37,818 bases of DNA from Desulfurococcales archaeon (GTDB lineage: Archaea; Thermoproteota; Thermoprotei_A; Sulfolobales; NBVN01): contig JALVVU010000109.1 of NCBI GenBank assembly GCA_027023255.1, forward strand, positions 1-37,818, given 5' to 3'. A model generated the notes under the pieces. That model was not told where the DNA came from. It saw nothing but the letters and a program-made list of their open reading frames with translations, and made no database searches. Numbering within the stretch: the stretch's first letter is position 1; every line of letters starts with the position of its first letter. Shown one piece after another: positions 24,066-31,920 of the stretch. The translations under genes and the position numbers were made by a program.

Positions 24066-24919
24066 GGCAAGCACCCCGCGATGAAGGCCAGTAGGCCTGC
24101 CAGGAGCGGTAACTTCAGGATTCGAGTTGCTCTCCACGCATTACGTACAGGGTTAGACAGCATCATAACCGAAGCAATGAACACGGGCACGTCAACGCCG
24201 AGGGAAGCGAACGCGGAGTATGCGACCGTGTTCGAGCAGTACCCAATGATCGCTGGCAACGGGCTTATCGCGACGAGCATGTAAAGCACTACCGTCCCCC
24301 AAAGTACTGCCGCGCCGACCCCCAAGCTCGATGCAATGGTCCGTATACTGTACTTGGAGTCACCGCTCACATCCTCAACACCCTTATAGAGCTCCCTCCC
24401 GAGAATTACCAGGAAAGCGTACACGCCCGGCATTAACGAGTACGCAGGATTAGGTGCGACAATACCGCCGTAAATAATGACGAGGAGTGAAAGGAACGCT
24501 ATCACCACATTACCCGGGAGCCCTAACCTCTTCAACCTCCACGAGTAAACATAGAGGAGTAGGGCAGCAACCAGCGCTACGAGGAAGCACTTCAAAGAAG
24601 CGAATAACGCCATAACCAACCCTGCGAGCGTTAGCGAAGCCCAAGCATTCCTCGCCTCAACCAATGAAATCCTGCCTGAAGGTATCGGGCGCCATGGCTT
24701 ACTCACGGTGTCCGGCCCGACATCAAAGTAATCGTTTATCACGTTCCCCGCAGCACCTATCAACGCTGCCGATAACGCAAGGAGCAACGCCTCCAGCAAG
24801 TCATGCCCGCCGGACACGAAGTACCCTGTTAGGGCGCCCACACCGATAACTACGGAGTTCCCTGGCCTGACGATCTCTACCCATGCACGTACTTTCTTGA
24901 GACCCTCGCGTGGAGTCAT
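24062..24919 (-). CDS. UbiA-family prenyltransferase, probable digeranylgeranylglyceryl phosphate synthase
   Basis: The 285-aa protein has about nine membrane helices. The first Asp-rich motif NVINDYFDVGPD and the following SKPWRPIPSGRIS match the archaeal UbiA enzymes that add the second geranylgeranyl group to geranylgeranylglyceryl phosphate, an essential ether-lipid step; the second Asp motif reads YKGVEDVSGDSKYSIRT. The ATG at 24919 is preferred over the overlapping TTG at 24922; a TATA-like CTTTAATTC about 25 bases upstream fits a leaderless transcript. It is coupled to the dolichol-kinase-like gene. A different prenyl acceptor cannot be excluded. Confidence 0.85.
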   Translation of the reverse strand: MTPREGLKKVRAWVEIVRPGNSVVIGVGALTGYFVSGGHDLLEALLLALSAALIGAAGNVINDYFDVGPDTVSKPWRPIPSGRISLVEARNAWASLTLAGLVMALFASLKCFLVALVAALLLYVYSWRLKRLGLPGNVVIAFLSLLVIIYGGIVAPNPAYSLMPGVYAFLVILGRELYKGVEDVSGDSKYSIRTIASSLGVGAAVLWGTVVLYMLVAISPLPAIIGYCSNTVAYSAFASLGVDVPVFIASVMMLSNPVRNAWRATRILKLPLLAGLLAFIAGCLP

Positions 24920-25078
24920 CAATGACTTACGGCGTGCTGGAATTAAAGCTTGTTGCCGGTAGTGAAGGCCTAATTCACACTAGTGTTGATTTTCATAATC
25001 TTCTAAGGTAACTAAGGTAATGACGTCATTGATGCAGCTAATTAATGCAAAGAGAACATAGCAAGTTAGCTAGGCGGG

Positions 25079-25094
25079 AGCCTTAAATAAGGCT
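25079..25094. repeat. 16-bp inverted repeat AGCCTTAaaTAAGGCT
   Basis: A perfect 7-bp dyad with a two-base centre lies between the DUF72 gene and the UbiA gene, both on the minus strand. It could be an operator or an end-of-transcript element. The surrounding 235 bases show no gene. Confidence 0.35.
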
Positions 25095-25157
25095 TCCTGC
25101 CACTACCTCGATAGCCTAGCCATAATGGCGTTAATTTTAACAACTTCCTAGCCTAAG

Positions 25158-25916
25158 CTACCCTAGCTTAAACCCGTACCCTGTCAGTTTAAGCATGAAT
25201 CTTCGGGCGTTCTCAAGCATGTCGTGATCATTGTTGAAGAACACGTAGGCCTTCTCAATACTCAGCTCACTTAAAACTGAGGCCACCTCATCTAGTTCCT
25301 CGTCGGTATAGTAGTGGGCGTACCAGAATTCCCGACCATGCATGCGTACGTAAGCCGCCGGCCCGGATGACCGTACGTATGTTGCCTGCGGTGAATCAAC
25401 ACTAACGTATGTTACTCCAAGCGAAGCGCAGAAATCTACCCACTCGTCACTAAACCATGACTCATCCCTGAACTCTATGGCTATGCGCCATTCCCCAACG
25501 TCCTTGACTGCTTCCTTGAGGAAGGACGTGAGTCTGGTGATGAAGGGTTTCGTGGGTCTTGCCCTAGGCGGTAGTTGGAGGAGGTAGAAATCCACGTACT
25601 TGTCTAAGGGCTTCATAGTTCTTAGGAAGGCTCTCCAGGGCTTTAATGCCCGCTCATTGAGTAGGTGGACATGAGTCACTAGCCTAGTTACCTTCACCGC
25701 CCACCTCATTCTGCCCTTGGTGAGGCGCTCTGTCTTATTTGCCCATGACTTAACCTGATTAGGGAATGGGAATCTGTAGAAGCTCGCGTTGAGTTCAACC
25801 GCGTTTAGGTTAGAGTGCTTAGCGTACCAGTCGAAGCCATCGGGATTCCAGTCATACATCCACCCGCTGGTGCCGACGTATGCCGTAGGCGTGGGCACCA
25901 CGCTCCTTATTCGCAT
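25158..25916 (-). CDS. DUF72 family protein (YecE-like)
   Basis: The protein begins YVGTSGWMYDWNPDGF, continues with LNAVELNASFYRFP and RMRWAVKVTRLVTH, and has the later IAIEFRDESWF and YVRMHGR blocks that define DUF72, a TIM-barrel family of unknown reaction related to sugar-phosphate isomerase/endonuclease IV folds. I chose the ATG at 25916 (252 aa), whose codon overlaps the end of the PadR gene by ten bases, rather than the track start at 25961. It is cotranscribed with the PadR regulator. Confidence 0.9.
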   Translation of the reverse strand: MRIRSVVPTPTAYVGTSGWMYDWNPDGFDWYAKHSNLNAVELNASFYRFPFPNQVKSWANKTERLTKGRMRWAVKVTRLVTHVHLLNERALKPWRAFLRTMKPLDKYVDFYLLQLPPRARPTKPFITRLTSFLKEAVKDVGEWRIAIEFRDESWFSDEWVDFCASLGVTYVSVDSPQATYVRSSGPAAYVRMHGREFWYAHYYTDEELDEVASVLSELSIEKAYVFFNNDHDMLENARRFMLKLTGYGFKLG

Positions 25917-26413
25917 TTGAGTCCGCTTTCCTTCATCGCTTTCCTGAGTATTTCCGAGCATTCTGCTAGTGCTTTACCCAGTATTTCTTTCTGCTCGTCA
26001 CTTAACGTGCTGAGGGACTTCATGATTGTTCCTAAGCACTTCATGAGTTCCATACCGCCTAACTCAGTGAATTGACGGACGGCCGATGCTTTAAGCAAGA
26101 CATCCCTTAATTCGTCCATGTGCTTCTTAAGGTATTCCTTGCCTCTTTCCGTGAGGCTGTAGACACGTACGGCCTTCCTACCCTTCCCACGGGATTCCTC
26201 GATTACCTTAATTAGGCCTTCCTCCCGCATGACCTTGAGTAGAGGGTAGAGCGACCCTGGGCTCGGTGAGTTGACGCCGAATAACTCGCCTATGCTCTTC
26301 ATTAGCCCATATCCGTGCATTGGCTGCTTCTCTAAGTAATGCAGTACGAGTAGCCTCAGCCTCTCGACCTCGATAGGTGACTTCCTTTCTGGCGCCAACC
26401 TATCGACCGACAT
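25907..26413 (-). CDS. PadR-family transcriptional regulator
   Basis: The 168-aa protein has a PadR winged helix at about residues 20-95: LLVLHYLEKQPMHGYGLMKSI, then SPGSLYPLLKVMREEGLIKVI and a basic wing (SRGKGRKAVRVYSLTERG). The C-terminal part is helical (LSTLSDEQKEILGKALAECSE) and should form the dimerisation arm. PadR proteins repress stress and efflux genes and usually themselves. The 8-bp palindrome CTAGCTAG sits in its promoter about 20 bases upstream. It is coupled to the DUF72 gene, so both may respond to the same signal. Confidence 0.9.
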   Translation of the reverse strand: MSVDRLAPERKSPIEVERLRLLVLHYLEKQPMHGYGLMKSIGELFGVNSPSPGSLYPLLKVMREEGLIKVIEESRGKGRKAVRVYSLTERGKEYLKKHMDELRDVLLKASAVRQFTELGGMELMKCLGTIMKSLSTLSDEQKEILGKALAECSEILRKAMKESGLKCE

Positions 26414-26493
26414 AAGTCTTTTACTAGCTAGCTTAAGTGCGTTGCTGTTAGCACTGGTACCGGGTTGAAGAGAAATTGGCGTGTTAGTGAAAA

Positions 26494-26503
26494 ATATTTT
26501 TAG
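26494..26503 (+). promoter_or_regulatory. TATA box for the Mrp gene cluster
   Basis: ATATTTTTAG in an AT-rich block upstream of mrpF predicts a transcript starting near 26525, about 14 bases before the first start codon. Confidence 0.5.
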
Positions 26504-26538
26504 TTATTCCTTACTCTACACTTCATGGTGTCCTTTGA

Positions 26539-26817
26539 GTGGAGGGTTTTGTGAGCCTAGCGCTCTCCTGCCTGATCCCCCTGTACATCGTCGCAATAGT
26601 CCTGTACGCTGTTAGGGTGTTAAAGGGCCCTACGGTGTCGGATAGGGTTTTGGCTGTGGACGCCTTGGGCTTTGACCTGGCGGCGTTCCTTACGATTCTT
26701 TCCGTGCTGTTTAGAGCACCCATAATGGTGACGACCGCGTTAGTACTGGCGCTCTGGATCTACGCCCTAGACATCTACGTAGCAAAGTACCTGGAGTCTA
26801 AGGAGATGGGTGATTGA
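26539..26817 (+). CDS. mrpF: Mrp antiporter subunit F / hydrogenase MbhB-like
   Basis: The 92-aa protein has three membrane helices and the MrpF signature VLKGPTVSDRVLAVDALG, with the conserved Asp in the second helix region. MrpF belongs to the sodium/proton-translocating part of Mrp antiporters and Mrp-linked hydrogenases (MbhB in Pyrococcus). It starts with GTG (26539; a later GTG at 26551 is possible) and is the first gene of a tightly packed seven-gene Mrp run. No mrpE lies in front of it; mrpE is found later in the run. Confidence 0.92.
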   Translation: MEGFVSLALSCLIPLYIVAIVLYAVRVLKGPTVSDRVLAVDALGFDLAAFLTILSVLFRAPIMVTTALVLALWIYALDIYVAKYLESKEMGD

Positions 26818-26818
26818 A

Positions 26819-27196
26819 ATGTTATGGGAGACCGTGTGCTCGGTGGCCGGCCTCATACTCGTGGCGATAGGTGCTTTCTGTGACATAGCGGCAGCCATAG
26901 GGATTAACAGGTTCCCGAATTTCTTTGTTAGGCTCCATGCCGCCACCGTTGGGGCCATAGGTGGTGCTGTGGTACCGGCTTTCGGTGCCGGCCTAATAGC
27001 TCTAGGGTCGCCCGAGTTAGGGAATTACAGGTTCTTCGTTGCCGGCGTTTCCTTCACTACAGGATTAATGATAATGATTTTAGGGCAGGCAGGCGCTCAC
27101 GCATTAGCTAGAGCCACGCTGAAGGCTAAGGCAGCACCTCTTGAGCCATGCGTACATAACGCGTTAAGGAGGAGGGAAGAGGTGAGGGGTGAATGA
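26819..27196 (+). CDS. mrpG: Mrp antiporter subunit G / MbhC-like
   Basis: The 125-aa protein has three membrane helices and the MrpG block IGINRFPNFFVRLHAATVGAIGG. The ATG at 26819 has GGTGAT four bases upstream, so I prefer it over the GTG at 26810; the stop of mrpF overlaps this ribosome-binding region. It partners with MrpF in the membrane. The C-terminal tail is soluble and charged (NALRRREEVRGE). Confidence 0.92.
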   Translation: MLWETVCSVAGLILVAIGAFCDIAAAIGINRFPNFFVRLHAATVGAIGGAVVPAFGAGLIALGSPELGNYRFFVAGVSFTTGLMIMILGQAGAHALARATLKAKAAPLEPCVHNALRRREEVRGE

Positions 27197-27447
27197 TTGA
27201 CCTTATTGCCGCACTCTTGATGGCTGTGGCTGCGGTAACGTCCATAGTGTTCACGTACTTAGCTGTGGTTGAGAAGAACTTAATTCAGGCGGTGGTGTTC
27301 TCGGCTGTTCAGAGCACCATGTACGCACTGATCTACTTCCTCCTAATGGCCCCCGACATCGTGTTGGTCTACCTGCCCGTGGGTGTCGGTATATACCCCG
27401 CCATAATTTTACTCTTAATTAAGAAAACTGATAAGGTGGATGAGTAG
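27193..27447 (+). CDS. DUF4040 / MbhD-like subunit (MrpA C-terminal segment)
   Basis: This 84-aa protein has three membrane helices and the pattern LIQAVVFSAVQSTMYALIYFLLMAPDIVLVYLPVGVGIYPAII, which corresponds to MbhD of Mrp-linked hydrogenases and to a C-terminal part of bacterial MrpA. The ATG overlaps the mrpG stop (ATGA). Together with the next gene it supplies the MrpA C-terminal pieces as separate subunits. Confidence 0.88.
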   Translation: MIDLIAALLMAVAAVTSIVFTYLAVVEKNLIQAVVFSAVQSTMYALIYFLLMAPDIVLVYLPVGVGIYPAIILLLIKKTDKVDE

Positions 27448-27449
27448 CC

Positions 27450-28262
27450 ATGAAGGTCACAGATCTTGTCGTTGCGGCCTCGATCGTCGCGCTTGCCCTC
27501 CTGCTTAGTTACGCGATGTTTTTGGGCGGAATAGGGCCGGTACCCGTGAGGTCTGAGTTGAGGACCTTAGCCTTGAACTATATCCTACTAACATACAATC
27601 CCGCGAAGATCATTTACAGCGCTTTAGCTCCCGAAGGGGTCACGGCTATCGTGTGGGACTACAGAGGGCTTGACACGTACTTCGAGACAGCCGTTATGTT
27701 CCTAGCGATAATTTCAGTCGTCGCACTAACACACGGATGTAAGGTGAGGATAGGGCTAGGTAAGGGAGGGATGTCATTAATAGTTAAGACCACCACACGC
27801 ATACTAATGCCACTCATAGTGCTGGCCGGCGTCTCAATAACCATGCACGGATGGCTGACCCCCGGCGGAGGCTTCCAGGGCGGCGCGACAATAGCCGTAG
27901 CTACGGTCCTAGCCCTCGTCACATACTCCATTGACACCCTGGCGAAGCACGGCATACGTAAGAAAATACTCCTAGCGATGAGGAGCACGGGCCTCATAGG
28001 CATAGCGCTAACCGCTGTCGCCCTACTCATTATTGGTCTTGCCGTTGGCGTTAATGCGTACATCTTCCAGAACCAGGAACGCATGGGTTCACCACTAGCG
28101 TTCCCAGCATACTTCAGCGGAACACCTACCGGAGGATCGTTACTTTTCTATAACTTGTTTGAGGCGTTTGCTGTGAGTGCCGGTCTCTCGTTAGCGATAA
28201 TAGTGACGTCTCTCCGGGAGGAGGAGGTTAAGGAGACCTTGAGGGGTGAGGGTGTTGAGTGA
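27450..28262 (+). CDS. mrpB: MbhE-MrpB fusion subunit (MbhE/MbhF-like)
   Basis: The 270-aa protein joins two subunits. Residues about 1-95 match MbhE (GVTAIVWDYRGLDTYFETAVMFLAIISV). Residues about 108-265 match MrpB/MbhF, with RILMPLIVLAGVSITMHG and LTPGGGFQGGA, the hallmark of MrpB. In Pyrococcus these are separate genes. It has about seven membrane helices. The Shine-Dalgarno is AAGGTGGA, two bases after the preceding stop codon region, and the run continues without gaps into mrpC. Confidence 0.9.
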   Translation: MKVTDLVVAASIVALALLLSYAMFLGGIGPVPVRSELRTLALNYILLTYNPAKIIYSALAPEGVTAIVWDYRGLDTYFETAVMFLAIISVVALTHGCKVRIGLGKGGMSLIVKTTTRILMPLIVLAGVSITMHGWLTPGGGFQGGATIAVATVLALVTYSIDTLAKHGIRKKILLAMRSTGLIGIALTAVALLIIGLAVGVNAYIFQNQERMGSPLAFPAYFSGTPTGGSLLFYNLFEAFAVSAGLSLAIIVTSLREEEVKETLRGEGVE

Positions 28263-28692
28263 GTTAATCATTCCGTACCTACTGACAGTGGTCTTCGTTT
28301 CCTTCGTGATTAACCTAGTAATAGCTTTGTACGGTATCTTCGCCAGACCGACGCTCGTGAAGAAGATCATAGCGCTGACGATATTCTCTGATAGCCTCAA
28401 TAGCTTAGCCATATTCGTGGGTTACAGGGTAGTTTCAGGGAGAGTCCCGGCACCGCCCGTCGTCGTGAATTACACTAGCCCCCAAGGACCCGCTCAGCTG
28501 GCTAAGGTCACGGTAGATCCATTACCTCAGGCCCTAGTCCTCACAGCCATAGTGATAGGCCTCGCGGTCACGCTCTTCATGGTTAAGGTGACGATGCAGG
28601 TTCATAGGATCTATGGAACGACTAGTGTCCGCAAGCTTGAGCGTATCGAGCACGGCAATAAGGGAGAGGAGGACGAAGGGGTGGTTGAGTGA
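28255..28692 (+). CDS. mrpC: Mrp antiporter subunit C / NuoK-like
   Basis: The 145-aa protein has three helices of the NuoK/MrpC type (NLVIALYGIFARPTLVKKIIALTIFSDSLNSLAIFVGYR) and the conserved DPLPQALVLTAIVIGLAVTLFMV block. The start is uncertain: GTG 28246, GTG 28252 or TTG 28255 are all in frame; GGGTGA at 28244-28249 gives the best spacing to the TTG. It overlaps the end of mrpB. The C-terminal tail is acidic and polar. Confidence 0.9.
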   Translation: MSELIIPYLLTVVFVSFVINLVIALYGIFARPTLVKKIIALTIFSDSLNSLAIFVGYRVVSGRVPAPPVVVNYTSPQGPAQLAKVTVDPLPQALVLTAIVIGLAVTLFMVKVTMQVHRIYGTTSVRKLERIEHGNKGEEDEGVVE

Positions 28693-29195
28693 TGAAGGCG
28701 TTAACGTATGTAGGAGCTTTCCTGTTCTTCCTAGCCTTTTACCTGCTATTCTCCGGCTCCGTAAGCTTGTATGACATCACGGTTGGCTGTGTGGCTTCCG
28801 CAATACTTACGGTGCTTTACGCCAGGATAATGTATGGTAGGGATCTGAAGCCCTCTGACATCGCTAAGGTCGGGCGCCTGATCAAGTACTTCTTCTGGTA
28901 CATGTTTGTGGCGGAGCCTAAGGCACATGCAGACGTGATTAAGAGGGCTTTAAGCCCTTCCATGCCCATAAACCCAGGCATAGTTGAGGTTCCCTTCGAC
29001 GTTAAGAGTGACTTCTCGATAACCCTCATAGCAGGGTCAATAACCAACACTCCCGGCACCGTGACTGTTGAGGTCGATAAGGAGAGGAAGGTACTCTACG
29101 TACACTGGATCGACGTTAAGGTTACGGAGCCCGAAGCCGTGCGTGAGCACGTCTCACGTGACTTCGAGAAACACGCGTCACGGATTTGGGGGTGA
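28692..29195 (+). CDS. mrpE: Mrp antiporter subunit E / MbhA-like
   Basis: The 167-aa protein has two N-terminal membrane helices followed by the soluble MrpE domain with FDVKSDFSITLIAGSITNTPGTVTVEV and YVHWIDV, which are typical of MrpE/MbhA. The ATG at 28692 overlaps the mrpC stop (TGATG) and has GGGGTGG six bases upstream; a GTG at 28689 is the alternative. In many clusters mrpE comes first; here it sits between C and D. Confidence 0.9.
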   Translation: MKALTYVGAFLFFLAFYLLFSGSVSLYDITVGCVASAILTVLYARIMYGRDLKPSDIAKVGRLIKYFFWYMFVAEPKAHADVIKRALSPSMPINPGIVEVPFDVKSDFSITLIAGSITNTPGTVTVEVDKERKVLYVHWIDVKVTEPEAVREHVSRDFEKHASRIWG

Positions 29196-29201
29196 TGAGG
29201 T

Positions 29202-30746
29202 TTGGACGTGAACGTGTTTGTAGGCATCCTCCCGCTTTACCTGATCGCTGCCGCGTTCGCCTTACCTGTCTTCACGCTCTTCATCAAGGATAGGCGGTTC
29301 TTCGAGGGGTACGGCATCGTAGCTGCGGGCATAGCATTAGTGATTTCCGCTAAGGTCTTCATGGATGTGACTAGGGAAGGCATACAGAAGTACTACTTCG
29401 GCGGGTTCCCACCACCTCTCGGCATCGCGTACGAGGTTGACAAGATGGGGGCGTTACTGGGGCTTGTGGCGTCCCTCATAGTCTTCATCACCACAGTCTA
29501 CAGCGCGTGGTTCATGAGGGTTAAGGGTGTTGAGTGGTACTACGCGCTACTCCTAGGCATAGAGGCGGGCTCCGTTGGCGTGCTCTACACGGGCGACTTC
29601 TTCAACATCTTCGTCATGCTTGAGGTGCTATCCATAAGCGCGTACGGGCTCGTGTCATTCTACAGGTGGAGGGGTAAGTCCCTCAGCGCCTCCATAGAGT
29701 ACGCCATAGTGGGTTCAGTAGCGACTGGTCTCTACTTCCTCGCGGTGGTCTTCCTTTACGGGGCATTCGGCACGCTTAACTTAGCGGACCTAACCGCGAA
29801 GGCCATGAGTGACGGTGGGTACGTTAACCAGTGGAGCGGGGGGTTATTCGGCAACGCTGTCGTTGCTTCCGCGGTGGCGTTAGCGTTAACGATGTGGACA
29901 ATAACCTTTAAGTCAGCGATCTTCCCGAACTACTTCTGGTTGCCCGACGTCGTGCCTGAGGCACCCACACCAGTCTCAGCAATATTCGTTGCGGTTGCTG
30001 AGGTTCTGGGTGTGTACCTCTTCGTCAGGTTCATGTACACTGTCTTCTCACCACAGAGCCTGCTAAGCGGGGAGTTGAGGACGTACTTCCTAGTGTTCCT
30101 CCACATACTCGGCATAGTTTCCGCATTCATAGGTGCGTTAGTCCTCAACATTCAGCGCGACGCTAAGAAGTTCATAGCGTACAGCACCGTCAACCAGATG
30201 GGCTTCGTCTTCATGGGATTAACGCTAGGCACTAAGGAAGGAGTAGTGGCTGGACTATACCACCTACTCTCAAATTCCTTCGGCGAAGCCCTACTCTTCT
30301 ACTGCGTCGGCGTAGCGATATGGCTTAAGGGCAGGTCATTAACCGATGCGGGGGTGTTAAGACGTAATCCTGTCATCGCGGCGGGTTTAGTAGTAGGTCT
30401 CCTGAACCTCTTCGGATTACCTCCCTTCATGGGGTTCTTCAGCAAGTACATGCTGTTCAAGGCATGCCTTGATAGGGGATACATCGTGAGCGCCGTGCTA
30501 ATCCTAGTCATAACGGGCATATCGTTGATAGGGTACGCAAGGTTCCTACGCGGACTACTCTCCGGACCTTCGGAGGCTGTGCGGAGCAGGAACCTCATAG
30601 TGCCGCTAATTATTGTGGCGTTCATTACCGCAGTGATAGTGTTGCTGGGTGTGGGCTTCGAGTACGTTATACACTACCTTAACGGCGTCGTTAAGATGGC
30701 ATTCGATTCAGGAACATACGCCATGAATGGGGTGTATCCTCCTTGA
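29202..30746 (+). CDS. mrpD: Mrp antiporter subunit D / MbhH-like (NuoL/M/N family)
   Basis: The 514-aa protein has about fourteen helices of the antiporter-like Nuo family. The helix-5 glutamate (VMLEVLSISAYGLVSF) and the helix-7 lysine (MWTITFKSAIFPNYFWLP) are present, as are EAPTPVSAIF and VNQMGFVFMGL. Where most MrpD/NuoM/NuoN proteins have a helix-8 lysine in (V/T)K-x-GVY, this protein reads AEVLGVY, without the lysine and with a glutamate one residue earlier. TTG start, with GGTGATGAGG just upstream. Last gene of the Mrp unit; 90 bases and a TATA box follow. Confidence 0.92.
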   Translation: MDVNVFVGILPLYLIAAAFALPVFTLFIKDRRFFEGYGIVAAGIALVISAKVFMDVTREGIQKYYFGGFPPPLGIAYEVDKMGALLGLVASLIVFITTVYSAWFMRVKGVEWYYALLLGIEAGSVGVLYTGDFFNIFVMLEVLSISAYGLVSFYRWRGKSLSASIEYAIVGSVATGLYFLAVVFLYGAFGTLNLADLTAKAMSDGGYVNQWSGGLFGNAVVASAVALALTMWTITFKSAIFPNYFWLPDVVPEAPTPVSAIFVAVAEVLGVYLFVRFMYTVFSPQSLLSGELRTYFLVFLHILGIVSAFIGALVLNIQRDAKKFIAYSTVNQMGFVFMGLTLGTKEGVVAGLYHLLSNSFGEALLFYCVGVAIWLKGRSLTDAGVLRRNPVIAAGLVVGLLNLFGLPPFMGFFSKYMLFKACLDRGYIVSAVLILVITGISLIGYARFLRGLLSGPSEAVRSRNLIVPLIIVAFITAVIVLLGVGFEYVIHYLNGVVKMAFDSGTYAMNGVYPP

Positions 30747-30808
30747 TGATGTTAAAGGAAAAACATTCAATCAAGAATTTTAACATTCTTTACGAGCAAC
30801 CAACAAAA

Positions 30809-30815
30809 TTTTTAA
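30809..30815 (+). promoter_or_regulatory. TATA box for the GltD-HycB-hydrogenase unit
   Basis: TTTTTAA preceded by an A-rich stretch lies about 25 bases before the GTG at 30837, predicting a leaderless or near-leaderless transcript. It makes the hydrogenase unit separately regulated from the Mrp unit, which ends 63 bases before it. Confidence 0.55.
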
Positions 30816-30836
30816 CAGAGTACCAATAAAGACAAG

Positions 30837-31904
30837 GTGAGTAGAAGATTGAAGTTCGCATTTCTTTGTAAGGAGAAGGGCTCCGAAGGCCGCGGTAAAG
30901 TAGCGATAGTGGGCGCGGGCCCTGCAGGCCTTGCAGCGGCCGGATACCTTGTGTGCAAGGGTTATGATGTGGAGGTATTCGATAAGTTACCCCTACCCGG
31001 AGGCTTAATGACCTTCGCAATACCATCCTACAGGATCAGGCTCACGACCGTGCTGGAGGGCGTTGAGGATCTCAAGAAGAACTTCGGCGTCCAGTTCCAT
31101 CTATCCACTAAGGTCGTGTGCGGTAAAAGACATGACGAGGGCGACGACTTCGCAAAGAATGAGGTACAGCTGAGCAATCTAGTCAGCGAATTTGATGCTG
31201 TACTGATAGCCACCGGAACCTGGCAGTCTAGGAAGATGAAGATCCCGGGTGAGGACGCTGAGGGTGTTGAGACCGCGCTGGAGTATCTCTTCAAGGTTAG
31301 GGCCCATGAGTACGGTTTAATGCCCGAACCCCCCGTACCGAGGAGGGTCATCGTTGTTGGCGGTGGCCTCTCAGCCGTGGATGCGGCGGAGGTGTCGCTT
31401 GAAAGGGGATCTGAGGTTGTTTACCTGATGTACAGGAGGAGTATCCAGCAGGCACCTGCGGGAGTGTATGAGATAAAGAGGTTGATTAGGAAGGGAGTGA
31501 AGTGGATGGAGCTAGCTAACCCGACGAGGATAATTACCGAGAACGGTAAGGTCAAGGCTGTTGAGGCCATAAGGATGAAGTTGGGTGAGCCTGACGCTAG
31601 CGGCAGGCCAAGACCTGAGCCAATACCTGGAAGCGAGTTCGTTGTCGAGACTGATGCGGTTATTGAGGCGATAGGTGAGTACTCAACCCCACCGATAGGC
31701 GAGGGATGCAGTGAACTAGGCATTGAGGTTGACAGGAAGGGAAGGATTGTGGTCGATGAGAACTTTAGGACGAGTCACCCGAAGGTATTCGCCGCAGGCG
31801 ACGTGGTCACGGGTCCCAGCAAGATAGGGGATGCTTCACTCCTCGGTCTCAGGGCTGCCAAAGCTTTACACCTCGCCCTGAGTAAGGGCTCAACTCGTTT
31901 GTGA
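30837..31904 (+). CDS. GltD-like FAD/NAD(P) oxidoreductase, lacking the N-terminal FeS domain
   Basis: The 355-aa flavoprotein has the FAD motif VAIVGAGPAGLAAAGYL at about residue 22, then LPGGLMTFAIPSYR, the NAD(P) motif VIVVGGGLSAVDAAEVSLERG at about 170 with a YRRS loop that suggests NADP(H), and the C-terminal AGDVVTGPSKIGDASLLGLRAAKAL. It belongs with the small subunit of glutamate synthase, NfnB and related electron-transfer proteins, but those are about 460-480 aa with a two-cluster N-terminal domain that is missing here. The next gene, 16 bases later, encodes a four-cluster ferredoxin that could supply it. It opens the hydrogenase unit, so an electron exchange between NAD(P)H and the hydrogenase is inferred. 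Confidence 0.88.
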   Translation: MSRRLKFAFLCKEKGSEGRGKVAIVGAGPAGLAAAGYLVCKGYDVEVFDKLPLPGGLMTFAIPSYRIRLTTVLEGVEDLKKNFGVQFHLSTKVVCGKRHDEGDDFAKNEVQLSNLVSEFDAVLIATGTWQSRKMKIPGEDAEGVETALEYLFKVRAHEYGLMPEPPVPRRVIVVGGGLSAVDAAEVSLERGSEVVYLMYRRSIQQAPAGVYEIKRLIRKGVKWMELANPTRIITENGKVKAVEAIRMKLGEPDASGRPRPEPIPGSEFVVETDAVIEAIGEYSTPPIGEGCSELGIEVDRKGRIVVDENFRTSHPKVFAAGDVVTGPSKIGDASLLGLRAAKALHLALSKGSTRL

Positions 31905-31920
31905 GGGAGGTGAGCAAGGA

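Noticed and set aside
24066-24137. Upstream start of the dolichol-kinase-like gene given in the ORF track
   Set aside because: The extra 24 residues are not family-like and would overlap UbiA by 76 bases; the GTG at 24065 gives a four-base coupling overlap.
29192-29243. GTGATGA...CTGA resembling a C/D box guide RNA
   Set aside because: The first box is the ribosome-binding site of mrpD and the rest is coding; no C'/D' pair.
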